Assembly: GCF_016862755.1 (NCBI RefSeq)
Contig: NZ_BONO01000002.1
Coordinates: 124,001 to 188,000 of the forward strand
Length of the DNA stretch: 64,000 nt
Origin: Cellulomonas pakistanensis
Lineage (GTDB): Bacteria; Actinomycetota; Actinomycetes; Actinomycetales; Cellulomonadaceae
Reading direction: 5' to 3'
Below, in pieces: positions 18,359 to 26,004 of the stretch. Under the pieces are notes generated by a model. It was not told where the DNA came from. It did no database searches and worked only from the letters and a program-made list of their open reading frames with translations. Every line of letters starts with the position of its first letter. The first letter of the stretch is position 1. The translations under genes were made by a program, and so were the position numbers.

Positions 18359-19042
18359 TCAGGACCCGGCGGTCGCCGTCGTCGCGGCGGTCGTCGCCGC
18401 GATCGCGGCCATGGCGGCCGTCGTCGCGGCGGTGATCGCGTCCTGCACGGCCTTGGCGGCCCACGCGCCCTCGGCGACCTCCTTCGCCCGGCGCCGCACG
18501 TCGCGCGCCGGCACCGGACCGCGGTCGACCGCCGACGGCGCGACGCCGAGCGCGTGCAGCAGCGCCACCAGCGCGGCGGTCCGCGCGTCGGGGTCGAGGC
18601 CCTGCACCAGCACGGCGGTGAGCCGCGCCCGGACGTCGTCCTCGTGGCGGCCGTCGGCCTCGGGCCACCGGGTGCGCGGGAACAGGCCGAGGACCTTGTC
18701 GTCCTGCCGGCGCAGGATGCCGCGCTCCGCGAGGCGGTCGGTCAGCGCGTCTCTCGCGCCCTTCCCCAGCCCGTTGACGAGGTCGGACGCGGCGCGCTCG
18801 CGCTCGGCGACGCGGCGCAGGGCCTCGGCGAGCACCGGGTCGGCCACCTGGGCGCCGGGCGTGACGGCGACCTTGGCGCTCGACCACATGCTCGTGCGCT
18901 CCCGGACCACGACGGCCTCGGCCAGCGCGAGCTCGATCAGCAGCGCGCCACCCAGCGCGACGTCGAGGTTGGCCGACGTGGGGGTGCCCTTCTCGTCGTG
19001 CAGGAGCAGGAGCAGCAGGTCCTCGGCGATGAGCGTGGTCAC
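18359..19042 (-). CDS. GPP34 (Golgi phosphoprotein 3-like) family protein
   Basis: A 227-residue protein beginning LIAEDLLLLLLHDEKG, the conserved opening of the bacterial GPP34 family. GGALLIELALAEAV and the later FPRTRWPEADG match the fold. Eukaryotic GPP34 binds phosphatidylinositol 4-phosphate; the role of the actinobacterial members is poorly known, with peripheral membrane lipid binding inferred. The C-terminal 25 residues are Ala/Thr-rich low complexity. The GTG start at 19042 is supported by TACGCT 6 nt upstream. Confidence 0.85.
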   Translation of the reverse strand: MTTLIAEDLLLLLLHDEKGTPTSANLDVALGGALLIELALAEAVVVRERTSMWSSAKVAVTPGAQVADPVLAEALRRVAERERAASDLVNGLGKGARDALTDRLAERGILRRQDDKVLGLFPRTRWPEADGRHEDDVRARLTAVLVQGLDPDARTAALVALLHALGVAPSAVDRGPVPARDVRRRAKEVAEGAWAAKAVQDAITAATTAAMAAIAATTAATTATAGS

Positions 19043-19048
19043 CGGTCG

Positions 19049-19054
19049 AGCGTA
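19049..19054 (-). promoter_or_regulatory. Leaderless -10 element (TACGCT)
   Basis: TACGCT is 6 nt before the GTG at 19042 and fixes the GPP34 start. Confidence 0.5.
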
Positions 19055-19150
19055 GCCACGGATCCCGGCGCCGCGAGCAGCCTGCGGGGGGGACCTCAGC
19101 ACGCGGCACGCACGGCGCCGCCAGCGCGCGGCCCGCGCCGGGCGCGCACC

Positions 19151-22100
19151 TCAGCCCGCCAGGTGCCCCCACCGCGGCGCGAGCTCGCGCCACGGCCCCA
19201 CGGCCGCGACCGCGCCGTCCTCCAGCACCACGACCCGGTCCGCCCGCGCCAGCGCCGCCCGCTTCGACGTCGCCCCCACCACGGTCGTCCCGCGGTCCCG
19301 CAGGGCCGTCCAGAGCTCGATCTCGGTGCTGGCGTCGAGCGCGCTGGACACGTCGTCGGCGAGCAGGAGCTCGGCCTCGGTCGCCAGCGCGCGGGCGAGC
19401 GCGAGCCGCTGCACCTGGCCGCCGGACAGCCGCACGCCGCGGTGCCCGACGAGCGCGTCCGGACCGCCGGCGTCGGCGACGTCGGCGGTCATCCGGGCGG
19501 CGTCCAACGGGCCGTCGACCGGGCGGTCGTGGTCGAGCCGCACGTTGTCGGCGAACGTCCCGGACAGCACCCGCGGCACCTGGGCGACGTGCGCGACCCG
19601 GCCAGGGCGGAGGAACTCCTGGGCGTCCTGGACGTCGGCGCCGTTCCACCGGATCCGGCCGGTGTGCTCCATCAGCCCCGCCAGGGCCGACAGCAGGCTC
19701 GACTTGCCCGCGCCGACCCGGCCGAGCAGCAGCACGAGCTCGCCGCGCGCGACCGTCAGGTCGACGCCCGCGACGCCGATCGTGCCGTCGTCGTGCACGG
19801 CCCCGAGCCCGCGGAGCTCCAGCGCCTCGAGCCGGTCGCGCGGGTCGCGGTCCGGCAGCGGCGCGACGCCGGCGTGCAGGTCGACGCCCGGCGCCTCCGC
19901 GACCAGGTCCGCGCCGCCGGCGAACGCGCCCGTGGCCTGCTGCCAGGCGCGCGTGCCCGGCGCCTCCGTGACGACGGCACCCGCGACGACCCCGAACCAG
20001 TTGAACCCGGCGACGGCGCCGGCGACGAGCAGCGTGCTGGCCAGGTCCCAGACCCCCGCGAGCAGCGCACCCCAGGCCACGACCGCGCCGACCTGCACCA
20101 TGATGATCGGCACGCCGTCGAGCACGGCCTGCACCCGGTGCTCGAACACGGCGGCCTCGACCCGGCCCGCGTCCACCCGGCGCAGGTGCGCATGCACCTC
20201 CGGGGTCCGGGCGGCGAGCTTCACCGTGCGGGCGGCGTCCAGCGCGGACACCAGAGACCGCCCGAAGCCGGCGCGTGCTGCGGCGGACCGGGTCGCCGAG
20301 CGCCCGGCGATGCCCCGCCCGGCGAGCGCGCACACCGCGCTCACCACCAGCACCGCCAGCAGGACGCCGCCCGCGAGCAGCGACCAGCTCAGCACCGCCG
20401 TGACCGCGACCAGCACGAGGCCGTTCACGAGGTCGACCCAGCGGTCGGCGTAGAGCACGAACCGGTCCGCGTCGAGGGCGCGGGCGACCACCTCGCCCGG
20501 CGGGGTGCGGCGCAGCCGGTGCTGCCGGGTCTGCCCGACCAGCACCGACATGCGGACGCGCAGCAGCAGCTCGATCCACCACTTCGGGTACAGCCGGAAC
20601 GCCAGCGAGTTGCACGGCGCGACCAGCAGCAGCGCCACCACGAGCGCGACGACCAGACCGGTCGTGGGCTCGCCTGCCCGCAGGCCCTCGACCGTGTGGC
20701 CCCAGAGGTAGCCCGTGACCGCGCCCTGGGCGGCGAACAGGCTGGACAGCAGGAACAGCAGGCCGCCGAACAGGCCCCAGCGCGGCCGGACGACGAGCGC
20801 GTGCGCGATGCTGCGCGCCAGGCTGGGCCCGGTCCCGGGGTCGGGGAGCTCGGGCGCGGGCCCGGTCCGGCGCCGGCCGCCGAGCGCGCCGTCCGACGCG
20901 AGCGCGACGACGTCTCCGCGCGGATCCAGCGCGGCGCCGCGGTCCTCGTCGGCCGGCACGGTGGCGCGCGCGGCGTCCCGGTGGTCGTCCGCGGCGGCCG
21001 CGTGCCCCGCGTCCCGGCGACCGTCCGCGTGCCGCGCCTCGGCGGAATCGGCGTCGGCCGTCGCGTCGAGCGCCCCGTCGTGCCCCTCGACCCGGCTCGC
21101 GGCGAGCAGCGCTCGGAACGGCCCGTCGACGGCCGCCAGCGTCGCCCGGTCGCCCTGCTGCACGACCCGCCCGTGGTCGAGCACCGCGACCTGCTCGGCC
21201 CGCTCGACGGTGCCGAGCCGGTGCGCGACGAGCACGCCGGTCCGCCCGCCGAGCAGCCGCTCGGACGCCGCGACCACGCGCGCCTCGGTCAGCGGGTCCA
21301 TGCGCGCGGTCGCCTCGTCGAGCACGACCACCTGGACGTCCCGGACGAGCAGCCGCGCGAACGCCACGAGCTGCTCCTCCCCCGCGGACAGCGACGTGCC
21401 GCCGGGCCCGAGCACCGTGTCGAGCCCGTCCGGGAGCCCGGCGACCCAGTCGGTGAGCCGCAGCTCGCGGACGGCGCCCTCGACGTCGGCGCGGGGGACG
21501 TCCGCGAACAGCGCGATGTTCTCCGCGAGGGTCCCGGCGAGGATCTCGGTGCGCTGCGTGACGACCCCGACCGCGGACCGGAGCGCCTGGAGGTCGAGGT
21601 CGCGCACGTCGGCGCCGCCGAGCAGCACGGACCCCGGCTCGGGTTCCACCGCGCGGGACAGCAGGGAGGCGAGCGTCGACTTGCCGGACCCGGTGCGCCC
21701 GACGAGCGCCACCGTCTGCCCGGCCGGGACGCGCAGGCTGACGCCGCTCAGGGCGAAGGTGCCCTCGGCGTAGGAGAAGCTGAGGTCGCGCAGCTCGAGG
21801 TCGAGCGGCCCCTCCGGCACCCCGCGGCCGCCGGCCGGCTCGGGCTCGGTGTCGAGCAGCTCGCGGATGCGGACGATCGCGCCGATGCCCTCCTGCACGT
21901 CCGGCAGGTGGCGCGCGAGCATGTCGAACTGCCCGACGAACGTGGCCGTGACCAGGAACAGCGTGACGAGCCGCGCGACGGACAGGTCGCCCCCGCCGGC
22001 GAGCAGCACGCCGGCGACGGCCACGCCCGCGAGCAGCGCGTGCAGCAGCGTCCCGGCGCGCGCGGTCATCCGGGTCTCGACCGCGAGCACCCGGTCGAGC

Positions 22101-22831
22101 ATCCGGTGCACGAGCGCGGACGCCTCGGCGAGCCGGCGGACGGCGAACGCCTGCCCGCGGCTGGTGCGCAGGTCGTCGCGGGCGGCGACGGCCTCCTCCA
22201 GCGCGGCGGCGTTGTCCGTCCACGCACGCTCCTCGACGACCTTGCGGCGGGCGATCTCGCCCAGCGACGGCCGCACGACCAGGACCGTGACCGCGCCGAG
22301 CAGCGGGAACAGCAGCCACGCGGGCCACCAGGTGAGCCCGCCGACGATCCATAGCGGCACGCAGCCGACGAGGGTGCGGCCCATCCCCCACACCTGCCGG
22401 CGCACGAGCGTGCCGACGGCGTGCGTGTCGTCGTCGACGCGGTCGAGCACCTCGCCGACCGCCTGCTCGGTCAGCGTGCCGAGCGGCTGGTGGAGGGCGG
22501 CGCTCAGCAGGTCGCCGCGCAGCCGGCCCTCCGCGCGGTCCACGACGCCCGCCCACGTCACCTGCCCGACCGTGTCGACGAGCGCCGCGCCGACCAGGCA
22601 CAGCGCGAGCAGCCACAGCCCGGCGGCGGTCGGCCGCTCGGCCAGGTCGCCCGCGACGACGGTGCCCAGCGCGGCGCCGACCGAGGCCAGCGTCAGCGCC
22701 AGCAGCGCGGCGCCGGCGACCGGCCCGCGCAGCCGGCGCCAGTCCAGGCGGCGGGCGGGGTCCGCGGGAGCGCGCGATCCCCGGTCGGCGGCGGCGTCGA
22801 CCGGGGACGGGGCGGTGGTGGTCTCGAGCAT
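19151..22831 (-). CDS. Full-length fused ABC exporter (TMD-NBD-TMD-NBD)
   Basis: A 1226-residue protein containing two ABC exporter halves. The first NBD has Walker A GRTGSGKST (378-386), signature LSAGEEQLVAFA and Walker B VVVLDEATARMD. The second has Walker A GRVGAGKSS, signature LSGGQVQRLALA and Walker B LLLADDVSSALD, with Asp in place of the catalytic Glu. This asymmetry suggests one active and one regulatory ATP site. An acidic, charged linker (about 570-660) joins the halves. Such fusions are rare in bacteria, where halves are usually separate genes. The substrate is unknown. The ATG at 22831 is 7 nt after TAGGGT. Confidence 0.9.
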   Translation of the reverse strand: MLETTTAPSPVDAAADRGSRAPADPARRLDWRRLRGPVAGAALLALTLASVGAALGTVVAGDLAERPTAAGLWLLALCLVGAALVDTVGQVTWAGVVDRAEGRLRGDLLSAALHQPLGTLTEQAVGEVLDRVDDDTHAVGTLVRRQVWGMGRTLVGCVPLWIVGGLTWWPAWLLFPLLGAVTVLVVRPSLGEIARRKVVEERAWTDNAAALEEAVAARDDLRTSRGQAFAVRRLAEASALVHRMLDRVLAVETRMTARAGTLLHALLAGVAVAGVLLAGGGDLSVARLVTLFLVTATFVGQFDMLARHLPDVQEGIGAIVRIRELLDTEPEPAGGRGVPEGPLDLELRDLSFSYAEGTFALSGVSLRVPAGQTVALVGRTGSGKSTLASLLSRAVEPEPGSVLLGGADVRDLDLQALRSAVGVVTQRTEILAGTLAENIALFADVPRADVEGAVRELRLTDWVAGLPDGLDTVLGPGGTSLSAGEEQLVAFARLLVRDVQVVVLDEATARMDPLTEARVVAASERLLGGRTGVLVAHRLGTVERAEQVAVLDHGRVVQQGDRATLAAVDGPFRALLAASRVEGHDGALDATADADSAEARHADGRRDAGHAAAADDHRDAARATVPADEDRGAALDPRGDVVALASDGALGGRRRTGPAPELPDPGTGPSLARSIAHALVVRPRWGLFGGLLFLLSSLFAAQGAVTGYLWGHTVEGLRAGEPTTGLVVALVVALLLVAPCNSLAFRLYPKWWIELLLRVRMSVLVGQTRQHRLRRTPPGEVVARALDADRFVLYADRWVDLVNGLVLVAVTAVLSWSLLAGGVLLAVLVVSAVCALAGRGIAGRSATRSAAARAGFGRSLVSALDAARTVKLAARTPEVHAHLRRVDAGRVEAAVFEHRVQAVLDGVPIIMVQVGAVVAWGALLAGVWDLASTLLVAGAVAGFNWFGVVAGAVVTEAPGTRAWQQATGAFAGGADLVAEAPGVDLHAGVAPLPDRDPRDRLEALELRGLGAVHDDGTIGVAGVDLTVARGELVLLLGRVGAGKSSLLSALAGLMEHTGRIRWNGADVQDAQEFLRPGRVAHVAQVPRVLSGTFADNVRLDHDRPVDGPLDAARMTADVADAGGPDALVGHRGVRLSGGQVQRLALARALATEAELLLADDVSSALDASTEIELWTALRDRGTTVVGATSKRAALARADRVVVLEDGAVAAVGPWRELAPRWGHLAG

Positions 22832-22838
22832 CGCGACG

Positions 22839-22844
22839 ACCCTA
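22839..22844 (-). promoter_or_regulatory. Leaderless -10 element (TAGGGT)
   Basis: TAGGGT on the minus strand is 7 nt before the exporter ATG at 22831. It forms a divergent pair with the element at 22904. Confidence 0.55.
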
Positions 22845-22903
22845 GGCCGCCCCACCCACACGGCCGAAGCGGTTTTCGCCCCGGGGAGACGGCCGCGCGG
22901 GGC

Positions 22904-22909
22904 TACGGT
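22904..22909 (+). promoter_or_regulatory. Leaderless -10 element (TACGGT)
   Basis: TACGGT is 6 nt before the ATG at 22916; no ribosome site is present. Confidence 0.55.
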
Positions 22910-22915
22910 CGGCGC

Positions 22916-23674
22916 ATGATCGCGTGGACGACCGCGTTCCTCGACAGCGCCGCCGCGGACTGGTCGCGGACGCTGGCCTTCTGGCAGGCCGCGACGGCCA
23001 CCTCGCTGTCCCCGTTCCGCGGACCGGACGACGAGTTCGTGACGCTCGTGCCGGCCGACGGCGACCCGTTCCTGCGCGCCCAGCGTGTCCGGTCGGGCCC
23101 GGGCGGGGTGCACCTCGACCTGCACGTGCCGGAACCGCGCGCCGCGGCGGACGCGGCCGCGGAGCTGGGCGCCCACGAGGTCGCCGCCTCGGACCACGTC
23201 GTGATGGCGTCGCCGGGCGGGCTCGCGTTCTGCTTCGTCGATCTCGACGCCGACCCGGCGCGCCGCCCCGGCCCGGTGCGGTGGCCGCTCGCCGCCGGCG
23301 GCGCGCACGCGAGCCTGCTCGACCAGCTCGCGGTCGACGTCCCCGCGGACCGCTGGCCCGCCGAGCGCCGGTTCTGGGCCGCGCTCACCGGCTGGCCCGA
23401 GCACCCGACCGCGCCGGACGCGGAGCTCGTCCCGCTCCGCCGCCCCGACGGCGTCCCGCTACGCCTGCTGCTGCAGCGCCTGGACGAGCCGTCGGGCGCC
23501 GTCCGGGCGCACCTGGACCTGGCCTGCTCGGACCGCGCCGCCGAGACGGAGCGGCACGTCGCGCTCGGCGCGCGGGTCGAGCGGGTCCGCCAGCACTGGA
23601 CCGTGCTGGCGGACCCCACGGGGCGGCGGTACTGCCTGACCGACCGGGACCCGGCCACCGGCGCCCTGCCCTGA
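22916..23674 (+). CDS. Two-domain VOC (glyoxalase/bleomycin-resistance fold) protein
   Basis: A 252-residue protein with two VOC modules (about 1-115 and 125-250). GGVHLDLHVPEPRAAADAAAELGA and VRAHLDLACSDRAAETERHVALGA are the paired beta-alpha repeats, each with a His-Asp pair. LADPTGRRYCLTDR near the end is a usual VOC C-terminal strand. Members bind metals or sequester drugs. No enzyme activity can be assigned. It is divergent from the fused exporter, which could hint at a shared resistance role, although this is only positional. Confidence 0.8.
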   Translation: MIAWTTAFLDSAAADWSRTLAFWQAATATSLSPFRGPDDEFVTLVPADGDPFLRAQRVRSGPGGVHLDLHVPEPRAAADAAAELGAHEVAASDHVVMASPGGLAFCFVDLDADPARRPGPVRWPLAAGGAHASLLDQLAVDVPADRWPAERRFWAALTGWPEHPTAPDAELVPLRRPDGVPLRLLLQRLDEPSGAVRAHLDLACSDRAAETERHVALGARVERVRQHWTVLADPTGRRYCLTDRDPATGALP

Positions 23675-23851
23675 GCGCGCGGCGCCGCGGACCGCGCCCC
23701 CGACCTCCGGCCGGCGCACCCCGCGCCGGCACCGCGTCGCCCGGGGTCTGGCCCGGCCCGAGCCGGTGGCGGTAGCGTCGCGCCGTCGAGGTCGCCCGGG
23801 CGGCCACGGCGGCACCCGGCCGCCGGCGGCCCGGCGCCGGAGGAGGCCCGC

Positions 23852-24433
23852 GTGGGCACGGTGGTGATGTACGCGTCCGTGTCGGTGGACGGCTTCGTCG
23901 CGGACGAGGACGACGACCCGGGTCCGGTCTTCGACTGGCTGACCGCCGGCGACGTCCCGCTGGACGACGGCGGCGCCCTCACCGTGTCTCGGTCGTCGTA
24001 CGACTACACGCGCCCGTACTGGGACCGGATCGGCGCGACCGTCGTCGGTCGCCGCGTCTTCGACCTGACGGACGGCTGGGGCGGCGTGCCACCGAGCGGG
24101 GTCGCGCACGTGGTCGTCGTGACGCACCGGCCCCCGCCCGACGGGTGGGACCCGGCGGCGCCGTTCCACTTCGTCGACGGCGTCCAGGCGGCCGTGGCGC
24201 GGGCGCAGGAGCTGGCTGGCGAGCGGGTGGTCGAGGTCGCCGCCGGCGACGTCGGCGGGCAGGCGCTCGCCGCGGGCCTGGTCGACGAGGTGCGGATGGA
24301 CGTCGCCCCGGTCGTCCTCGGGTCGGGTCGGCGGTTCTTCGGGACCGCCGGCGGGCCGCACCTGCTGGAGGACCCCGTCGAGGTGCTCCAGGGCACCCGC
24401 GTGCTGCACCTGCGGTACCGCGTGCGCCGCTGA
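23852..24433 (+). CDS. RibD C-terminal/dihydrofolate reductase-like protein
   Basis: A 193-residue protein of the RibD_C family: VVMYASVSVDGFVADEDDDPG at the start, VVGRRVFDLTDGWGG in the middle and DEVRMDVAPVVLGSGRRFF near the end. These NADPH-binding reductases act on unknown substrates. The GTG start follows GGAGGAGG. It stands alone with a leader of about 75 nt after TAGCGT near 23769. A second paralogue is at 47274-47825. Confidence 0.85.
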   Translation: MGTVVMYASVSVDGFVADEDDDPGPVFDWLTAGDVPLDDGGALTVSRSSYDYTRPYWDRIGATVVGRRVFDLTDGWGGVPPSGVAHVVVVTHRPPPDGWDPAAPFHFVDGVQAAVARAQELAGERVVEVAAGDVGGQALAAGLVDEVRMDVAPVVLGSGRRFFGTAGGPHLLEDPVEVLQGTRVLHLRYRVRR

Positions 24434-24632
24434 CCCGGTGGGAGCAGCCCGGCCGGGCCTGCCGTCGTCATCCCCGTCGCCTCGGCTGGGGTCGGTGGTC
24501 CGCCGCTCGTCGGACACCACGCGGCCCACCCCTCAGGCCGGGGCGTCGGCAGGCCGATCAGGAGGAGGAACGGGTTCGACGCCCACGCGAGGCGGGCGGA
24601 CGAGCCCGACGGCCACGGAGGCGGAGGACGGG

Positions 24633-25349
24633 ATGACACGCGACACGGCACCGCCCCACACACCGACGCAGCAGCGCCGGGCCCGACCGGCGCGCCGCGC
24701 CCGACCGGGGGCGTGGACGTCCCCGACGCCGCCCGACCGGGTCGTCGAGCGGCCGTCCCGCACGCGGGTGGTCCTCGTCGGGGCGCTCGCGGCGTTCGTC
24801 CCCGCCGCCTCCCGCACCCGGGCCCCGAGCGTCCTGGAGCACGCCCTGGCGGCGGGTCCGGGCAGCCCGCAGTGGCTCGCGGTGCTCGGGTACGAGGTGC
24901 TCGTGGTGGTGTGGACCGCTCTGGTCCTGGTGCGCTCGGTGACCACCCTCACCGGCGCACCGGGCGGCCCGCCCGTCCTCGAGGTGCGCAGCGCGTGGCG
25001 GACGCGGGTCACCACGCTCGGCGACGTCCGGCGCGTCGTGCTCGTGACCGTCGCCGCCCGCGGCGGCACGACCTCCCAGCGGGCGCTGCTGCTCGACGAC
25101 GGGGGCCGGGTCGTCGGGGCGCCGGCGCACAGCCGCGGGTTCTGGCTCCGCGAGGACACCCAGGCCCTGCTTCGCGGGGCCGGGATCGCGGTCGACTGGG
25201 AGCACCGTCGGAGCGACCCGCGTGAGCTCGAGGCCGCGTACCCGGGCTCCTCCCTCTGGACCGACCGTCACCCCGTGCTGCTGACGGTGCTGGTGGTGAT
25301 CGGCTGCCTGGCAGGCCTCATGGGCCTCGGCTGGCTCCTCGACGCCTGA
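24633..25349 (+). CDS. Uncharacterised membrane protein
   Basis: A 238-residue protein of no family I recognise. A basic, Pro-rich N-terminus (1-40) precedes two hydrophobic segments (about 47-60 and 82-101), then a soluble beta-rich domain with VLEVRSAWRTRVTTLGDVRRVVLV resembling a bacterial PH-like fold. One more transmembrane helix lies at the C-terminus (about 216-236). The ATG follows GGAGGACGG. The 199-nt gap upstream of it holds no clear gene. Confidence 0.6.
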   Translation: MTRDTAPPHTPTQQRRARPARRARPGAWTSPTPPDRVVERPSRTRVVLVGALAAFVPAASRTRAPSVLEHALAAGPGSPQWLAVLGYEVLVVVWTALVLVRSVTTLTGAPGGPPVLEVRSAWRTRVTTLGDVRRVVLVTVAARGGTTSQRALLLDDGGRVVGAPAHSRGFWLREDTQALLRGAGIAVDWEHRRSDPRELEAAYPGSSLWTDRHPVLLTVLVVIGCLAGLMGLGWLLDA

Positions 25350-25456
25350 CGCCCCGGGCGCAGGCTCGGGCGCGAACCGGCGGCCCAGGTACGGGCGCGG
25401 TCGCCCGCGTCGCGAGGAGCAACACCCACCCCGGCGCGACCCGGGCGGTCGACCTT

Positions 25457-25537
25457 GTGTCCGGGTGGGCCGTCCTGGCCGTCGCGCTCGTGCTGTCCGC
25501 CGCGGCCTTCGTGCTGCTCGTCGTGCTCGCGGGCTGA
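25457..25537 (+). CDS. Possible 26-residue single-helix microprotein
   Basis: A GTG-initiated frame encodes a peptide that is almost entirely one hydrophobic helix (about residues 5-25) preceded by SGW. It starts 108 nt after the previous gene. There is no strong ribosome site, so it could be chance, but its hydrophobic pattern resembles known small membrane proteins. Confidence 0.25.
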   Translation: MSGWAVLAVALVLSAAAFVLLVVLAG

Positions 25538-25574
25538 CCGGGCGCGCGCGAGCGACCGACCAGCGAGCACCGCC

Positions 25575-25616
25575 GGGCGTGGTCCCGCGCCCGCGTGCGC
25601 GGGCCCACCACTGCCC
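25575..25616. terminator. Terminator-like hairpin
   Basis: GGGCGTGGTCCCGCGC pairs with the downstream GCGCGGGCCCACCACTGCCC with small bulges. It lies just before the stop of the leftward exporter operon and after the rightward genes. Confidence 0.55.
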
Positions 25617-25623
25617 GACCGGG

Positions 25624-26004
25624 TCAGGGCCGGCGGTCGACCAGCAGCCACGCCCCCGCGCCGAGCACGGCCGCGGCGAGCACGACCGTCGCCCAGGCGC
25701 CCAGCGTCTCGGCGAGCACGTGCGAGCCGACGAAGCACGCCGCCCCGAGCGCCACCACCGCCACCACCCGCGCGGCCCCGGCCACGGACCACGACCGCCA
25801 CGCGCACCAGGCGACGCCGAGCACCAGCACCACGCCGCCGAGCGCCCGGACGCCGGTGCCCTGCGCGACGGCGAACGCCGCGACGAGGGTCGCCGCCGCC
25901 AGGACGGCGGTCGGCACGACGGCGAGCGGGCCCCGCGGCCGGACGGGCCGGGACGGCGTGGTCGCCGGCCCGGCCCCGGGTGCCGCGGGGCTCGGACCCG
26001 TCAC
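25624..26004 (-). CDS. Small membrane protein at the end of the ABC exporter operon
   Basis: A 126-residue protein with a Pro-rich N-terminus and four hydrophobic segments (about 28-47, 54-68, 76-95 and 99-120). No family recognised. Its GTG start overlaps the stop of the upstream ABC gene (GTGA), so it is co-translated with the exporter and may be an accessory subunit. That role is inferred from coupling only. Confidence 0.7.
   Translation of the reverse strand: MTGPSPAAPGAGPATTPSRPVRPRGPLAVVPTAVLAAATLVAAFAVAQGTGVRALGGVVLVLGVAWCAWRSWSVAGAARVVAVVALGAACFVGSHVLAETLGAWATVVLAAAVLGAGAWLLVDRRP

Noticed and set aside
24535-24660. Remnant of a membrane-protein gene on the minus strand (NPFLLLIGLPTP)
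   Set aside because: Only about a dozen residues look hydrophobic, with no neighbouring conserved motif; chance is likely.
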